Of a stretch of DNA of 45,556 bases, positions 36,892 to 45,556 are shown one piece after another. The position numbers were made by a program, and so were the translations under genes. This stretch comes from a virus. Below the pieces are notes generated by a model. That model made no database searches, was not told the DNA's origin, and worked only from the letters and a program-made list of their open reading frames with translations. The stretch is taken from IMG/VR virus record IMGVR_UViG_3300045935_000065, positions 1 through 45,556 of that record; one strand, given 5' to 3'. The first letter of the stretch is position 1; the number at the start of each line of letters is the position of its first letter.

Positions 36892-37732
36892 AGTGATCGA
36901 GAGCGGCGCGGGCGCGGCGGAATTGACGGGCGGCGATAACAACGGGGCGGTCACCACGCAGCCGTGGGTGGCGGCGATCGAGGGGATTCCGGACGATCTC
37001 AAGGTCGATCCGACGATCAACCGCTACGAGAAGCCGGTGGAGTTCATCAAGGCGCACCTCGAGCTGCGCAAGGTCGCCTCGTCGAAGCTGGCGGTGCCGG
37101 CGGCCGATGCCGCGCCCGAGGCGTGGAACCCGGTCTATGACGCACTCGGGCGGCCGAAGACGCCGGCGGAGTATGATTTCGGGCTCGAGGCCCTGCCCGA
37201 CAATGCCGACGATGCCGCCAAGACGGCGCGGGCGGAGATGACGAAGCGCTATGCGGATCTGATGCACCCGCTCGGCCTCAACAATGCGCAGGCCAAGGCC
37301 CTGGTCGCGGCCGACATCGCCCGGATCAACGAGGCGACCAAGGCCTATTTCGCCAAGGGCGATGCCGAGATCGATGCGCTGAAAGCGGAAATGGGCGCGG
37401 ATTACGAGCCGCAGAAGGCGGCGGCGCACAAGATGCTCGTTCAGTTGTTCGGCGAGGAAACCGCCGGCTTTGCCGACGCGCTCGAAACGAAGGTGGGCAG
37501 CGCAGCCTTGCTCAAGGGCATGATGAAGCTCGCCAAGGTGGCGGGCGAGCATATCCGCGTCGATGGCCTCGGCGGCGACTTCAAGGACGGCGGCGAGAAC
37601 CCTCAGGCGCAGCTCGACGCCAGGATGGCCGACAAGAGCTGGCGCGAGAAGTACAATGCCGGCGATGTCGCCACCGTGGCCGAATATACCAGATTGCTCG
37701 GCGCGGCGACGAAGCGCGCCACCGCCACCTAA
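36878..37732 (+). CDS. Scaffolding protein (putative)
   Basis: 284 aa, acidic, with an Asp/Gly-rich N-terminus. Central blocks are helical (TPAEYDFGLEALPDNADDAA, then LGLNNAQAKALVAADIARIN and LKAEMGADYEPQKAAAHKML), and the C-terminus is KSWREKYNAGDVATVAEYTR. Position between portal and capsid and this helical pattern are typical of podovirus internal scaffolds. GGAG precedes the ATG. Confidence 0.78.
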   Translation: MPEGEVIESGAGAAELTGGDNNGAVTTQPWVAAIEGIPDDLKVDPTINRYEKPVEFIKAHLELRKVASSKLAVPAADAAPEAWNPVYDALGRPKTPAEYDFGLEALPDNADDAAKTARAEMTKRYADLMHPLGLNNAQAKALVAADIARINEATKAYFAKGDAEIDALKAEMGADYEPQKAAAHKMLVQLFGEETAGFADALETKVGSAALLKGMMKLAKVAGEHIRVDGLGGDFKDGGENPQAQLDARMADKSWREKYNAGDVATVAEYTRLLGAATKRATAT

Positions 37733-37737
37733 GCATA

Positions 37738-37773
37738 TCCCGTAGGGCCTTGCGCCCGATTACGGGATTTGTT
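37738..37773 (+). terminator. Intrinsic terminator after the scaffold gene
   Basis: TCCCGTA-GGGC-loop-GCCC-GAT-TACGGGA hairpin followed by TTTGTT. It lies 6 bases after the scaffold stop; partial termination here could set the scaffold:capsid ratio, or capsid has its own promoter in 37774-38011. No gene is credible in that 238-bp stretch. Confidence 0.6.
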
Positions 37774-38011
37774 AGAGACGAAATCCGCGACGCCGGGGGG
37801 CGACCCGCACATGGCCGAATGAGGCCGCACCGCTCCCCGGCAAGCGACCCGGACACCCCCTCCTTCGCCCTGGCGGGCTACGGCGGGCCCCGGTGCAGGC
37901 CGCGAAAGCAGCGGCGGGCACGTGACCCGTTAACTCACCAGACCGGCCCGGCACCGTCCGACACCCCGATCGAAACCAGCTTCTTCAGCCAGTTTCCATC
38001 GGAGACCCGAC

Positions 38012-38938
38012 ATGACCGTTCCCGGCACCCCCGCAGCGATCGAGACCGCAAGGACCGTCGCCTATACCAACGCCGTCAATTTCCAGCTCGCCGAGATTCC
38101 CGGCAAGCTCGTCCCGCTGGTCGGCGCCAAGTCGTCCAAGAAGGGCAAGTCGATCGAGGTCGACCTGCGCTTCGACGGCATCAACTTCCAGGAGGTCGAC
38201 ACCCGCAACGGCGACACCCGCACCACCGACATCGATCTCGAGCGCCGCTGGATCCACAAGCCCAAGCGGCAGAACGCCGCGGTGCTGGTCGATCCCGACG
38301 ATCTGGAGACGATGGAGATCGATCCCAAGTCGCCGATCGCCGTCCAGACCGCCCGCGGCGCCCGCCGCGCCCAGGACAATCGCTGGCTCCAGGCCTATTA
38401 CGGCAACGCTTATACCGGCGAGACCGGCACCACCGCGGTGCCGTTCAAATCGGCCAACGTGCTCGCCAGCTCCTCGGCCGGGATCACCAAGAACAAGCTG
38501 ATCGCGATGCGCGAGCTGATGCTGATCCGCCTGGTCGATCTCGAAATGGAAAAGCCGATCATGCTGATCACCGCCAAGCAGGGCAGCGATCTGCTGAAGA
38601 TCAACGAGGTCACCAACCGCGATTACAATCCTTTGTTCGCGCAGACCCTGTCCGAGGGCAAGCCCAGCGACTTCATGGGCTTCACCTTCATCCAGACCGA
38701 GCTCGGCAACACCACGGTCTATCCCGACGCCGCGTCGCTGACCACCAGCGGCGGCGAGCGGCTCAACCCGGTGTTCGTGCCCTCGGGCATGGCGAGCAAC
38801 ACCTGGATGGACTTCCGCGCCTTCATCGACCGCCGCGCGGACAAGAACATGTCCGAGCAGATTTACGGCGAGGTCATCTTCGCCTGCACCCGCGTCAACG
38901 AGGACAAGTGCTTCCAGATGGCGAACGTCGAAAGCTGA
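38012..38938 (+). CDS. Major capsid protein
   Basis: 308 aa. Features of podovirus capsid proteins: AYTNAVNFQLAEIPGKLVPL at the N-terminus, SIEVDLRFDGINFQEVD, DLERRWIHKPKRQNAAVLVD, then AQDNRWLQAYYGNAYTGE and a C-terminal receptor-like beta region ending in EVIFACTRVNEDKCFQMANV. No protease-cleaved propeptide is obvious, and a separate scaffold gene precedes it. Confidence 0.88.
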   Translation: MTVPGTPAAIETARTVAYTNAVNFQLAEIPGKLVPLVGAKSSKKGKSIEVDLRFDGINFQEVDTRNGDTRTTDIDLERRWIHKPKRQNAAVLVDPDDLETMEIDPKSPIAVQTARGARRAQDNRWLQAYYGNAYTGETGTTAVPFKSANVLASSSAGITKNKLIAMRELMLIRLVDLEMEKPIMLITAKQGSDLLKINEVTNRDYNPLFAQTLSEGKPSDFMGFTFIQTELGNTTVYPDAASLTTSGGERLNPVFVPSGMASNTWMDFRAFIDRRADKNMSEQIYGEVIFACTRVNEDKCFQMANVES

Positions 38939-39023
38939 TCCGCCTGCGCCAAGGCTTCGGCGGACAAGCCGCCGGGGCCGAGGTGCTGGTGAATTTACTG
39001 GATCCCGGCCTTCGCCGGGACAC
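38937..39023 (+). repeat. Composite repeat A + repeat B, second occurrence
   Basis: Repeat A (38937-38968) begins in the capsid stop codon. Repeat B variant (38998-39023, CCCGGC/GCCGGG) ends 14 nt before the next ATG, separated from it by an AAAGGAGAAG ribosome site. Confidence 0.85.
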
Positions 39024-39037
39024 GAAAGGAGAAGATT

Positions 39038-39484
39038 ATGGCCCAGGGTGTTTCGGCAGAATTCGCCGGTGTTCTCGACGGCACGCTCTTGCCCGCGGCC
39101 AAGGCGGATGGGCGGTCCAACAACAGTCCGGTGCGCGCGTTCGTCGCCACCTTCGACCTGTCGCTCGCGGCGGTCGCGAAGGTCAGCGGCGACACCAACG
39201 TCTGCTTCCGCGTGCCGGCGGGCTACCGCTTCCTTTACGGCCTCATCAACGCCTCGGCGACGATGGGCGCCACCGCGACGATCGCGATCGGCGTTTCGGG
39301 CACGGCCGGCAAATATCGCACCGCCGCGACCTTCACCGCCGCGGCGCCGACATTGTTCGGCAATTCGACGGCCGCCGACGACGCTCCGCTGAGCGCTTAC
39401 GAGGACGTGCTGATCACCATCGCCGCGGCCGACCTGCCGGCGTCGGGGATCCTGATCGTCACGATGTTCTACTCTGGCCGCTGA
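39038..39484 (+). CDS. Probable capsid decoration or head protein
   Basis: 148 aa, beta-rich, Ala/Thr-rich (FVATFDLSLAAVAKVSGDTN; ASATMGATATIAIGVSGT; VLITIAAADLPASGILIVTM). Strong ribosome site. Located between the major capsid gene and a strong terminator. Decoration or fibre-like role inferred from position and composition. Confidence 0.6.
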   Translation: MAQGVSAEFAGVLDGTLLPAAKADGRSNNSPVRAFVATFDLSLAAVAKVSGDTNVCFRVPAGYRFLYGLINASATMGATATIAIGVSGTAGKYRTAATFTAAAPTLFGNSTAADDAPLSAYEDVLITIAAADLPASGILIVTMFYSGR

Positions 39485-39553
39485 GCCAAGGGGGCGCCTG
39501 CGCCGGCCTTTCGGGAGCGAAATCGGGAGTGCCAGATCGTCGCGGGCGTAGTG

Positions 39554-39585
39554 AAGGGGGCGGGTTCGAGATCGCCCGCCCCCTT
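39554..39585 (+). terminator. Strong intrinsic terminator after the capsid genes
   Basis: 11-bp perfect stem AAGGGGGCGGG/CCCGCCCCCTT with a 10-nt loop. The tail genes begin 25 nt later, so they need readthrough or a promoter. Confidence 0.7.
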
Positions 39586-39609
39586 CCAGTTTCAAGCCGG
39601 AGAGATTGA

Positions 39610-40203
39610 ATGACCGCCGCGCCGTCGCAGACCGGGATCGCCAATGCCGCCCTGGTGCTGCTCGGCACTTCGGCGCGGATCGGGGCGATCAACGAGGGGT
39701 CGCCGCTGTCGCGGCAGTTTTTCGACATCTGGGATGCGACCCGCGACGAGGTGCAGGCCGCGCATCCGTGGAACCCGTGCATCGGCCGCCGCAACGGCGC
39801 GCGCGACGCCGGCTTCACCGCGATCGGCAGCCAGTGGGCCTATCGGTTCGAGCGGCCCGCCGGCATGCTGCGCTGGTTGCCCTGGGAGCGCGATCACGAG
39901 GACTGGTTCGACGGCGAGGAGGAGGAGGGTTTCATCCTCGCCAACGACACCGCGATCGTGATCCGCGGCATTTTCCGGGTCGAGGATATGGCGCGGTGGA
40001 CGCCGGGCATGATCGAGGCGATGGCCGCGAAGCTGGCCGCCAAGACCGCAAAGGCGATCACCGGCCAATCGGGCATGATGAACCGGCTCGACGGCGTGTT
40101 CGCCGACGTGATCGCGCGGGCGCGGCGCGAGGATGGGCTGGCGACGGGGCAGCGGAATCGCCGGGCGGTGTTTCGGAGCTCGTGGCTGGAGGCGCGGCAG
40201 TGA
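39610..40203 (+). CDS. Tail tubular protein A-like (head-tail adaptor)
   Basis: 197 aa. TGIANAALVLLGTSARIGAI, DATRDEVQAAHPWNPCIGRR and YRFERPAGMLRWLPW are typical of gp11-type adaptor proteins that sit between portal and nozzle in T7-like tails. The C-terminus is helical and basic. Followed by the nozzle protein, as expected. Confidence 0.8.
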   Translation: MTAAPSQTGIANAALVLLGTSARIGAINEGSPLSRQFFDIWDATRDEVQAAHPWNPCIGRRNGARDAGFTAIGSQWAYRFERPAGMLRWLPWERDHEDWFDGEEEEGFILANDTAIVIRGIFRVEDMARWTPGMIEAMAAKLAAKTAKAITGQSGMMNRLDGVFADVIARARREDGLATGQRNRRAVFRSSWLEARQ

Positions 40204-40340
40204 TGGCTAGGGCGATAACTTCTTCCGCCTCAATCGTGGTCGCAAATATTATCGCGAGGCGCGCGCCTGACGTGTTGGCCTCGGCCAGTGCCTCCATTTC
40301 TCCAATCTCGCCCCGCGAGATCGGAGCCAATCGTGGCTGA
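40203..40340 (+). CDS. Possible small protein between tail genes
   Basis: 45 aa (MARAITSSASIVVANIIARR...), overlapping the upstream stop by one base and the nozzle GTG by 8 nt. Hydrophobic/Ser-rich; coupling to the nozzle start may be its main effect. Confidence 0.4.
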   Translation: MARAITSSASIVVANIIARRAPDVLASASASISPISPREIGANRG

Positions 40341-42573
40341 GAGGGCCACGATCGGACAATGGAGCTTTAACGCGGGCGAGCTTTCGCTGCGCATGCATGG
40401 CCGTGTCGACCAGGCCGTTTATGCCAATGGGACCAAGGCGATGGTGGGGTGGATTCCGGCGATCCAGGGGCCGGCGATCGCGGCGCCGGGGACGCATTTC
40501 GTCGAGGTCGCCAGGGGGCCGTGCCGGCTGATCGCGTTCGAGCCCTATGTCGACCAGGGCTATGTGATCGAGGCCTCGAACCTCAAATTCCGCTTCTACA
40601 CCAACGACGACTGGATCGTGACGGCGCCCGACACGCCGTACGAAGTGACCCACCCCTATTCCTACGCCGATCTGCTCGATCTCGATTATCAGGAGAGCAT
40701 CGACGTGGTCTATTTCGCCGGCGGGGCCAAGGCGCCTTCGGTGCTGAGCCGCACCGGCGCCGAGACCTTCGCCTTCGCCCTGCTCGACATGCGCAACGGC
40801 CCGATCGGCCAGCCCAATGCCGACGAGACGATCACGGTCACCGCCTCCGCGACGACGGGCAGCGTCACGCTCACCGCCAACGGCGACATATTCGAGGCCG
40901 GCCATGTCGGCGGCTTCTTCGAGCTGGAGGCGAAGGATTTCAACGACGTCAAATCGTGGGAGCCGGGGATGCGCGGCATCACGGTCGGCACCACCAAGCT
41001 CACCTGGGCGGGGCGGACCTATCTCGCCACCGCCGCCGCCAACGGCACCACGCCGCGCACCGGCAGCGTGCCGCCGATCCACGACACCGGCAGCGAATGG
41101 GACGGCCAGGGCGCGCTCGACATCAACGGCAAGGGCGAATTCGGGATCAAGTGGCAATATCTCTACAACCGGATCGGCCTGCTCAAGATCACCGCCTTCA
41201 CCAGCGCCACCCAGGTCACCGCCACCGTCGTCAAGCGCCTCGCCGATTCGCTGACCGGCACGGCGAGCTGGCGCTGGGCGCACGGCGCCTTCTCCGATGC
41301 CGCCGGCTGGCCCGAGACGGTGTGCATCTGGGATCAGTGCGTCGTCATGACCAGGGACGGGATCGGCTATACCAGCGTGATCGACGGGTTCGGCGCCGAC
41401 TTCGTCGATTTCGAGCGGAGGGACAGCGCGGGAGACTTTCAGCGGGATTTGGCCGGCACCTTCTCGACGCCGGATCCCGCCCGCATCCAGTGGAGCGCCG
41501 CCGACAAACTGCTCGTGCTCGGCACCGAGAAAGGCGAGGTGACGGTCGAGCGGCTGCAAATCCAGACCGGCAGCGCCGGCCCGCCCGTCTTCGCGGTGCG
41601 CCGCCAGACGCAGAACGGATCGCGGCGGATGAAGCCGCTGGCGGCGGACGGCCGCCTGCTCTTCGCCCAGCGCGCCGGCAGGAAGCTTCGCGAGATGGGC
41701 TACCAACTCGCCGCCGATCGCTATTCGGCGCCGGACATGACCCGGCTCGCCGACCATATCGGCGCGCCCGGCTTCGTCGAGCTGGCCTGGCAGGCGGAGC
41801 CGGAGCGGCTGGCCTGGGCGGTGCGCGGCGACGGCACCCTCGCCGGGATGACCTACGATCCCGATCAGCAGGTGATGGGCTGGTTCCGGCGCGCGCTCGG
41901 CGGCGGGCTGCTGGCGAAGAGCATCTGCCGGATCACCGACCCGGAGGGCAAGCGCGACCAGCTCTGGATCGCCGTGGCGAAGAGCGCGGCCGAGGATGCG
42001 CCGTGGTGGGTGCTGCGCATGCACAAAATCTGGGAGACCGCCGACGATCAGGCGGACGTCGTCATGCTCGACGCCGCCTTGACCTATGACGGCGCGCCGG
42101 CGACCGTGATCAGCGGCTTCGATCATTGGGAGGACGACGAGATCGCCCTGCTCGCCGACGGCAAGCCGCATCCGCCGCGGACGGTGAGCGGCGGCGAGGT
42201 GACGCTGGCCTATGCGGCGCGCAAGGTTCACGGCGGCAAGGATTATGACGCCTATATCGACACGCTCGAGCCGGAGGCCGGGCAGGGCGAGGGCACGGCG
42301 CAGACCAAATTGAAGCGCATCCTCGCGGTCAACCTGCGCGTCGCGGAGGCGCAGGGGCTGCGCGTTCAGGTCCAGGGCTGCGACCTGATTCCGGTCGAGA
42401 CCCGGACCAACGAGGACGCGATGGACGTCGCGATCCCCCTGTTCACCGGCGACATCCAGATCCCGACCATCGGCACCTATGAGCGGCTCGGCTCGATCCG
42501 GGTGGAGAGATTTCAGCCGACGCCGGCGACGCTGATCGCGATCGTGCCGGCGCTTGAAGTGGGAGAGACCTGA
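40333..42573 (+). CDS. Tail tubular protein B-like (tail nozzle)
   Basis: 746 aa from a GTG with GGAG eight bases upstream; no ATG lies near the conserved N-terminus. WSFNAGELSLRMHGRVDQAV and GWIPAIQGPAIAAPGTHFVE form the typical nozzle start. The body is beta-rich with repeated strands (GSVTLTANGDIFEAGHVGGF; VRGDGTLAGMTYDPDQQVMG). It would form the hexameric distal tail through which DNA leaves. Confidence 0.85.
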   Translation: MAERATIGQWSFNAGELSLRMHGRVDQAVYANGTKAMVGWIPAIQGPAIAAPGTHFVEVARGPCRLIAFEPYVDQGYVIEASNLKFRFYTNDDWIVTAPDTPYEVTHPYSYADLLDLDYQESIDVVYFAGGAKAPSVLSRTGAETFAFALLDMRNGPIGQPNADETITVTASATTGSVTLTANGDIFEAGHVGGFFELEAKDFNDVKSWEPGMRGITVGTTKLTWAGRTYLATAAANGTTPRTGSVPPIHDTGSEWDGQGALDINGKGEFGIKWQYLYNRIGLLKITAFTSATQVTATVVKRLADSLTGTASWRWAHGAFSDAAGWPETVCIWDQCVVMTRDGIGYTSVIDGFGADFVDFERRDSAGDFQRDLAGTFSTPDPARIQWSAADKLLVLGTEKGEVTVERLQIQTGSAGPPVFAVRRQTQNGSRRMKPLAADGRLLFAQRAGRKLREMGYQLAADRYSAPDMTRLADHIGAPGFVELAWQAEPERLAWAVRGDGTLAGMTYDPDQQVMGWFRRALGGGLLAKSICRITDPEGKRDQLWIAVAKSAAEDAPWWVLRMHKIWETADDQADVVMLDAALTYDGAPATVISGFDHWEDDEIALLADGKPHPPRTVSGGEVTLAYAARKVHGGKDYDAYIDTLEPEAGQGEGTAQTKLKRILAVNLRVAEAQGLRVQVQGCDLIPVETRTNEDAMDVAIPLFTGDIQIPTIGTYERLGSIRVERFQPTPATLIAIVPALEVGET

Positions 42574-42755
42574 TGACCGACTTCGCCGCCCGCCTCGCCA
42601 CGGCGGAGGCGGCAGCACGCCAAAATGCGCTGAGAGACGCGGCAGGCGTGGCCGAAGGGTTCCGGCGTTTCTATGCGCCGGGCGAGAGCGACCCGCGCTC
42701 CGATGTGTACGCCACCGTGGCGGACGCCATTCTCAGGCTTGGAGATACGGCGTGA
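42573..42755 (+). CDS. Small helical protein between nozzle and internal proteins
   Basis: 60 aa, helical (DFAARLATAEAAARQNALRD; DVYATVADAILRLG). One-base overlap upstream, GTGA overlap downstream. Function unknown. Confidence 0.6.
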   Translation: MTDFAARLATAEAAARQNALRDAAGVAEGFRRFYAPGESDPRSDVYATVADAILRLGDTA

Positions 42756-43210
42756 TCTCCATCCTGCCCTACGAGCCCGCCCATCGCGCCATGCTGGTGG
42801 TGCAGCAGGCGCAGCGCGACGATCTCGACGTCTTCCGCCAGGCGGCGGGAATGATGGCGGAGCGCGGGCCGGCCTTCACCGCGGCCGAGGTGGACGAGAG
42901 CGGGGCGATCGTGCGGGTGCTGGGCTGCGCCGGGCTGGCCGAGAATGGGCCGGATTACGCGACGTGCTGGGCGGCGTTCGGCGATGGCCTGGCGCTGCGC
43001 GACTGGGCGGTGCTGGCGGCCGCGATCCGGCGGGTGATCGCCGCGAGCGTCTATGGGCGGATCGACCTGATCGTGCGGGGCGGGTTCGGCGCTGGCGAAC
43101 GCTTCGCGCGGCATCTCGGCTTCGTGCCCGATGCGACCATCTATCGGTATGTTCCACGTGAACCCGCCTTCGCCAAGGCTATGGCGGGCAAGTCGAGAAA
43201 GGCCGCTTGA
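42752..43210 (+). CDS. GNAT-like internal virion protein (gp13-like)
   Basis: 152 aa from a GTG overlapping the previous stop. A GNAT-type fold is suggested by RVLGCAGLAENGPDYATCWA and IDLIVRGGFGAGERFARHLG. In T7-like phages a protein of this kind follows the nozzle gene and assists core assembly. The C-terminal tail (PREPAFAKAMAGKSRKAA) is encoded by a parS-like sequence plus a repeat A copy, a late extension of the gene. Confidence 0.65.
   Translation: MISILPYEPAHRAMLVVQQAQRDDLDVFRQAAGMMAERGPAFTAAEVDESGAIVRVLGCAGLAENGPDYATCWAAFGDGLALRDWAVLAAAIRRVIAASVYGRIDLIVRGGFGAGERFARHLGFVPDATIYRYVPREPAFAKAMAGKSRKAA
43150..43165. other. parS-like sequence at the 3' end of the gp13-like gene
   Basis: TGTTCCACGTGAACCC, 14 of 16 bases of a ParB site, directly joined to repeat A. 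Confidence 0.35.
43162..43192 (+). repeat. Repeat A copy at the 3' end of the gp13-like gene
   Basis: Encodes the C-terminal PAFAKAMAGK. Confidence 0.8.
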
Positions 43211-43776
43211 TGGCTGAGTTCGCGGGCCCCGCATTGCAGTTCGATTCGCAGGTGATCGGCGCTTTTTCCTCTTATTATCAGGGCAAGGCGGCGGCGGGGG
43301 TCGACGAGGAAAATGCCCGCCGCGCCCAGCTCACCGGCGCATATCAGGAAGAAGCGATCCGCGCCAAGGGCCGCGCCGTCTCGGGCGAGGCGATCGCCGC
43401 GCTGGCGGGCAATGGCGTTTCGGTCGGATCGGGATCGGCGAGCGATCTCCTGTTCCAGAGCAATCTGGCGATGGAGCAGGACGCGCTCACCGCCCGCTAC
43501 AATGCCGGCAGCGAGGCGGCGAGCCTGCGCACCCAGGCCGGGCAGAAGCGCGCGGCGGCACGCGGGGCTTTGGTCGGCGGGTTGCTCCGCGCGGGGGCCT
43601 CGGCGCTGAGCGGGATGGATCAGGTGACCGGCTCCGACGCGGCGATGCAGGCGGCGGCGATCGAGCGCGAGGCGCGCTTCCCGGGCGCGCAGGCGCTGCC
43701 GATCCCGCAGCATCTGATCAACGCGCCTTATTATCGCGGCGGCCAGTATAATAACGGCTTCTTCGGGGGGTATTAG
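43210..43776 (+). CDS. Internal virion protein (gp14-like)
   Basis: 188 aa. SQVIGAFSSYYQGKAAAGVD, then a long helix (AQLTGAYQEEAIRAKGRAVS), a central GNGVSVGSGSASDLLFQSNL and a Gly/Tyr-rich C-terminus. This matches the small internal core protein that forms the outer-membrane part of the ejection channel in T7-like phages. One-base overlap upstream; the next gene starts right after its stop. Confidence 0.72.
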   Translation: MAEFAGPALQFDSQVIGAFSSYYQGKAAAGVDEENARRAQLTGAYQEEAIRAKGRAVSGEAIAALAGNGVSVGSGSASDLLFQSNLAMEQDALTARYNAGSEAASLRTQAGQKRAAARGALVGGLLRAGASALSGMDQVTGSDAAMQAAAIEREARFPGAQALPIPQHLINAPYYRGGQYNNGFFGGY

Positions 43777-45556
43777 ATGGCGACCGCCCCTCCCCAATAT
43801 GACCGCAACGTGCTGCCCCGCCCGGCCCGGCTCGCCGATCCCGGCCCCGGCTTCGGCGACGCGCTCGCCGAGGGGCTGGCGGCGGCGGGGCAGGCGCTGA
43901 CCCGCCACCAGGCCGGCAATCGCGAGGACGCGCTGCGCATCCAGAATGCGCGCGACACCGCCGCCCAGCTCAACGACGCCAACAAGCTGCGCGACCACGC
44001 CTCGACCCTGTCCGTCCAGCTCGCCCAGGATCAGGGCCAGCTCCAGCTCGACATCGCCAATGCCCGCGCCGAGGCCGGGCCGGGCGCCGAGGGCCATGAC
44101 GAGCGGGTGCAGACGGCGATCGACGCCTTCCACGATCGCTTCGCCGCCAGGATCGGCGGCGACCCGCGGCTGCAGGACGAATTCGTGCCGCGCATGGCCG
44201 AAGTGGCGGCGACCGCGCGAACCGGCGAGCAGCGCTGGGCGGTCGAGCAGAGGGCGGTGCGGCAGACCACGGACGCAGGCAATCTCGCCAACCAGCTCGG
44301 ATCGAACATGCAGACGGCGGCGCTCGACGGCAGCGCCACCGGCGAGGCGCTGACCACGGCCGAGCGGCAATGGGATGCCTATGTCGACCGCGCGCCGCTG
44401 CCCGACAATGCCCGCGAGGATCTGCGCCGCGACGGCCACCGCACGATCCAGCAGGGGGCGATGCTCGGCGTCATCGAGCGCAATCCAGCGGCCGCGATCG
44501 CGGCGATCGACGGCGGTTGGGGCGGGGCCTTGTTCACCCCGCATGAGCGCGCGACCCTGCGCAACCAGGCCCAGAGCCAGCTCGAGCATAATGAGGCGCT
44601 GGCGCGCTCGGCGGCGGGCTCCCAGATCGAACAGGCCAATGCGAGCGCGCGCAACCTGATCGAGGATGTCGGCCACGGCGTCCTGGTCGACCAGGCGGCG
44701 CTCGACGCGGCGACGCAGGCGGCGGACGCGGCCGCCGCGGCCGGCGGGCCGCACGCGGCGGCGGCGATCAGCCTCGCCCACGATCTCCACGACGCCAATG
44801 CCCGCAACCGCACCACGGCGCGGTTCGACGCCGCGCCGCCGGCGGAGCGGGCGCAGGCGCTGCGCGAGATCGAGGGGCACCGCAACTGGCAGAGCGATCC
44901 GAACCTGGTCGCCGAGCACACCCAGATCACGGCGCTCAACGAGCGCGACGCGCACCGGCTCAGCGACGATCAGCTCGGCCTGTACGTGCGCCAGACCGGC
45001 ACGGCATTGCCGCCGTTCGACATGAACAATCCCACGGCGATGCGGACCTACTTCGCCGCCGGAGACGCCGCCGCGGCGCGCTACCAGCGCCCGCCGCAAT
45101 ATCTGCCGCAGGAAACCGCCCAGCAGCTTCACCTGGCCTGGCAGAACGGCACGCCGGCGACGCGGGCGCAATTGATCGCGCAGATGGCGAATTTCGGGCC
45201 GGGCCGCGCCGGCGCGCTGATCCGGCAGATCACGCCCGAGCCCGAACAGGCCGATCGCAACGCCGCTCTGGTCGCGCTGGCGACGATGCGCGACCGCCCC
45301 GCCGGCGCGGCCTATGTGCGCGAGGCGCTGGACGGCTGGGCGCTGCCGGCCAATGCGGCGGTTTCCAATCGGGGGCGGATGGACGCGAGCGTGCGGAACA
45401 ATCTCGGCGCCGCGCTGCAGGGCATACCGGGCAATGCCCGCGCCGGCATATTGCGCGTCGCCGAGGGGATTTACGCGCACCGGGCCGCGCAGCGCAGCCT
45501 AGGCGCGTTTGACGACGGGCTGTGGCAGGAGAGCGTCGGCGCGGCGCTCGGCCGGG
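43777..45556 (+). CDS. Internal virion protein (gp15-like position), 5' part
   Basis: Starts immediately after the TAG of the gp14-like gene and runs off the window; continues at base 1 to 464 for 706 aa in total. Mostly helical and Ala/Asp/Arg-rich, with long coiled-coil-like stretches (AQDQGQLQLDIANARAEAG; NQAQSQLEHNEALARSAAG). No enzymatic motif seen. Likely an ejectosome core protein. Confidence 0.75.
   Translation, partial: MATAPPQYDRNVLPRPARLADPGPGFGDALAEGLAAAGQALTRHQAGNREDALRIQNARDTAAQLNDANKLRDHASTLSVQLAQDQGQLQLDIANARAEAGPGAEGHDERVQTAIDAFHDRFAARIGGDPRLQDEFVPRMAEVAATARTGEQRWAVEQRAVRQTTDAGNLANQLGSNMQTAALDGSATGEALTTAERQWDAYVDRAPLPDNAREDLRRDGHRTIQQGAMLGVIERNPAAAIAAIDGGWGGALFTPHERATLRNQAQSQLEHNEALARSAAGSQIEQANASARNLIEDVGHGVLVDQAALDAATQAADAAAAAGGPHAAAAISLAHDLHDANARNRTTARFDAAPPAERAQALREIEGHRNWQSDPNLVAEHTQITALNERDAHRLSDDQLGLYVRQTGTALPPFDMNNPTAMRTYFAAGDAAAARYQRPPQYLPQETAQQLHLAWQNGTPATRAQLIAQMANFGPGRAGALIRQITPEPEQADRNAALVALATMRDRPAGAAYVREALDGWALPANAAVSNRGRMDASVRNNLGAALQGIPGNARAGILRVAEGIYAHRAAQRSLGAFDDGLWQESVGAALGR
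45434..45556. repeat. Terminal direct repeat, right copy
   Basis: Identical to 1-123. Confidence 0.95.

Overview
The window is a complete, circular genome of a temperate phage that probably infects a sphingomonad (Alphaproteobacteria). The first 123 bases (1-123) recur exactly at 45434-45556, and one gene reads in frame across that junction (43777 to the end, then on to 464), so the molecule closes at about 45,433 bp. The host guess rests on high GC, GC-ending codons, scattered palindromes of a type I recall from Sphingomonadales chromosomes, and a close architectural match to the Erythrobacter LOV-HTH protein EL222.

Layout. Plus-strand morphogenesis genes run from about 28.9 kb through the junction to 12.2 kb: terminase small subunit (28921), terminase large subunit (31705), portal (34859), scaffold (36878), major capsid (38012), tail-tube/nozzle proteins (39610, 40333), gp13/gp14-like internal proteins (42752, 43210), three large internal virion proteins (43777-464, 468, 4100), an SGNH-hydrolase tail spike (7455), a lysis cassette (9735-10629) and three small structural-type genes (10653-12165). 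The order is T7-like (podovirus), but I see no RNA polymerase or DNA polymerase gene, and there is a tyrosine integrase.

A minus-strand lysogeny/accessory operon of tightly overlapping small genes (17979 down to 12336) includes the integrase, an AlpA/excisionase-like protein and an Imm-5-like protein with 23 tandem 9-bp repeats. A CI-like repressor (18071-18445, minus) and a Cro-like regulator (18523-18858, plus) face each other across a 17-bp palindromic operator. Rightward early genes (18523-23704) encode a toprim primase, a helicase-type ATPase, an XF1762-family protein and a PPC-motif protein.

Two complete but different IS1595-family elements, with 8-bp target duplications and terminal inverted repeats, sit at 23800-25860 and 29997-31510. 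Both carry extra small genes besides the transposase. The first splits a DnaJ-type zinc-finger gene. Between them lie a blue-light LOV-LuxR transcription factor gene (26283-26945, minus), two small leftward genes under the same operator motif as the immunity region, a cluster of seven CGGGAACA-type repeats (27887-28088, possible origin), and an initiator-type tRNA-fMet gene. A tRNA-Arg(CCG) gene lies at 7056-7132.

Most notable: a phage-borne LOV-HTH photoreceptor, passenger-bearing IS1595 elements, a phage initiator tRNA, and a shared operator linking the immunity switch to a transcript 9 kb away.
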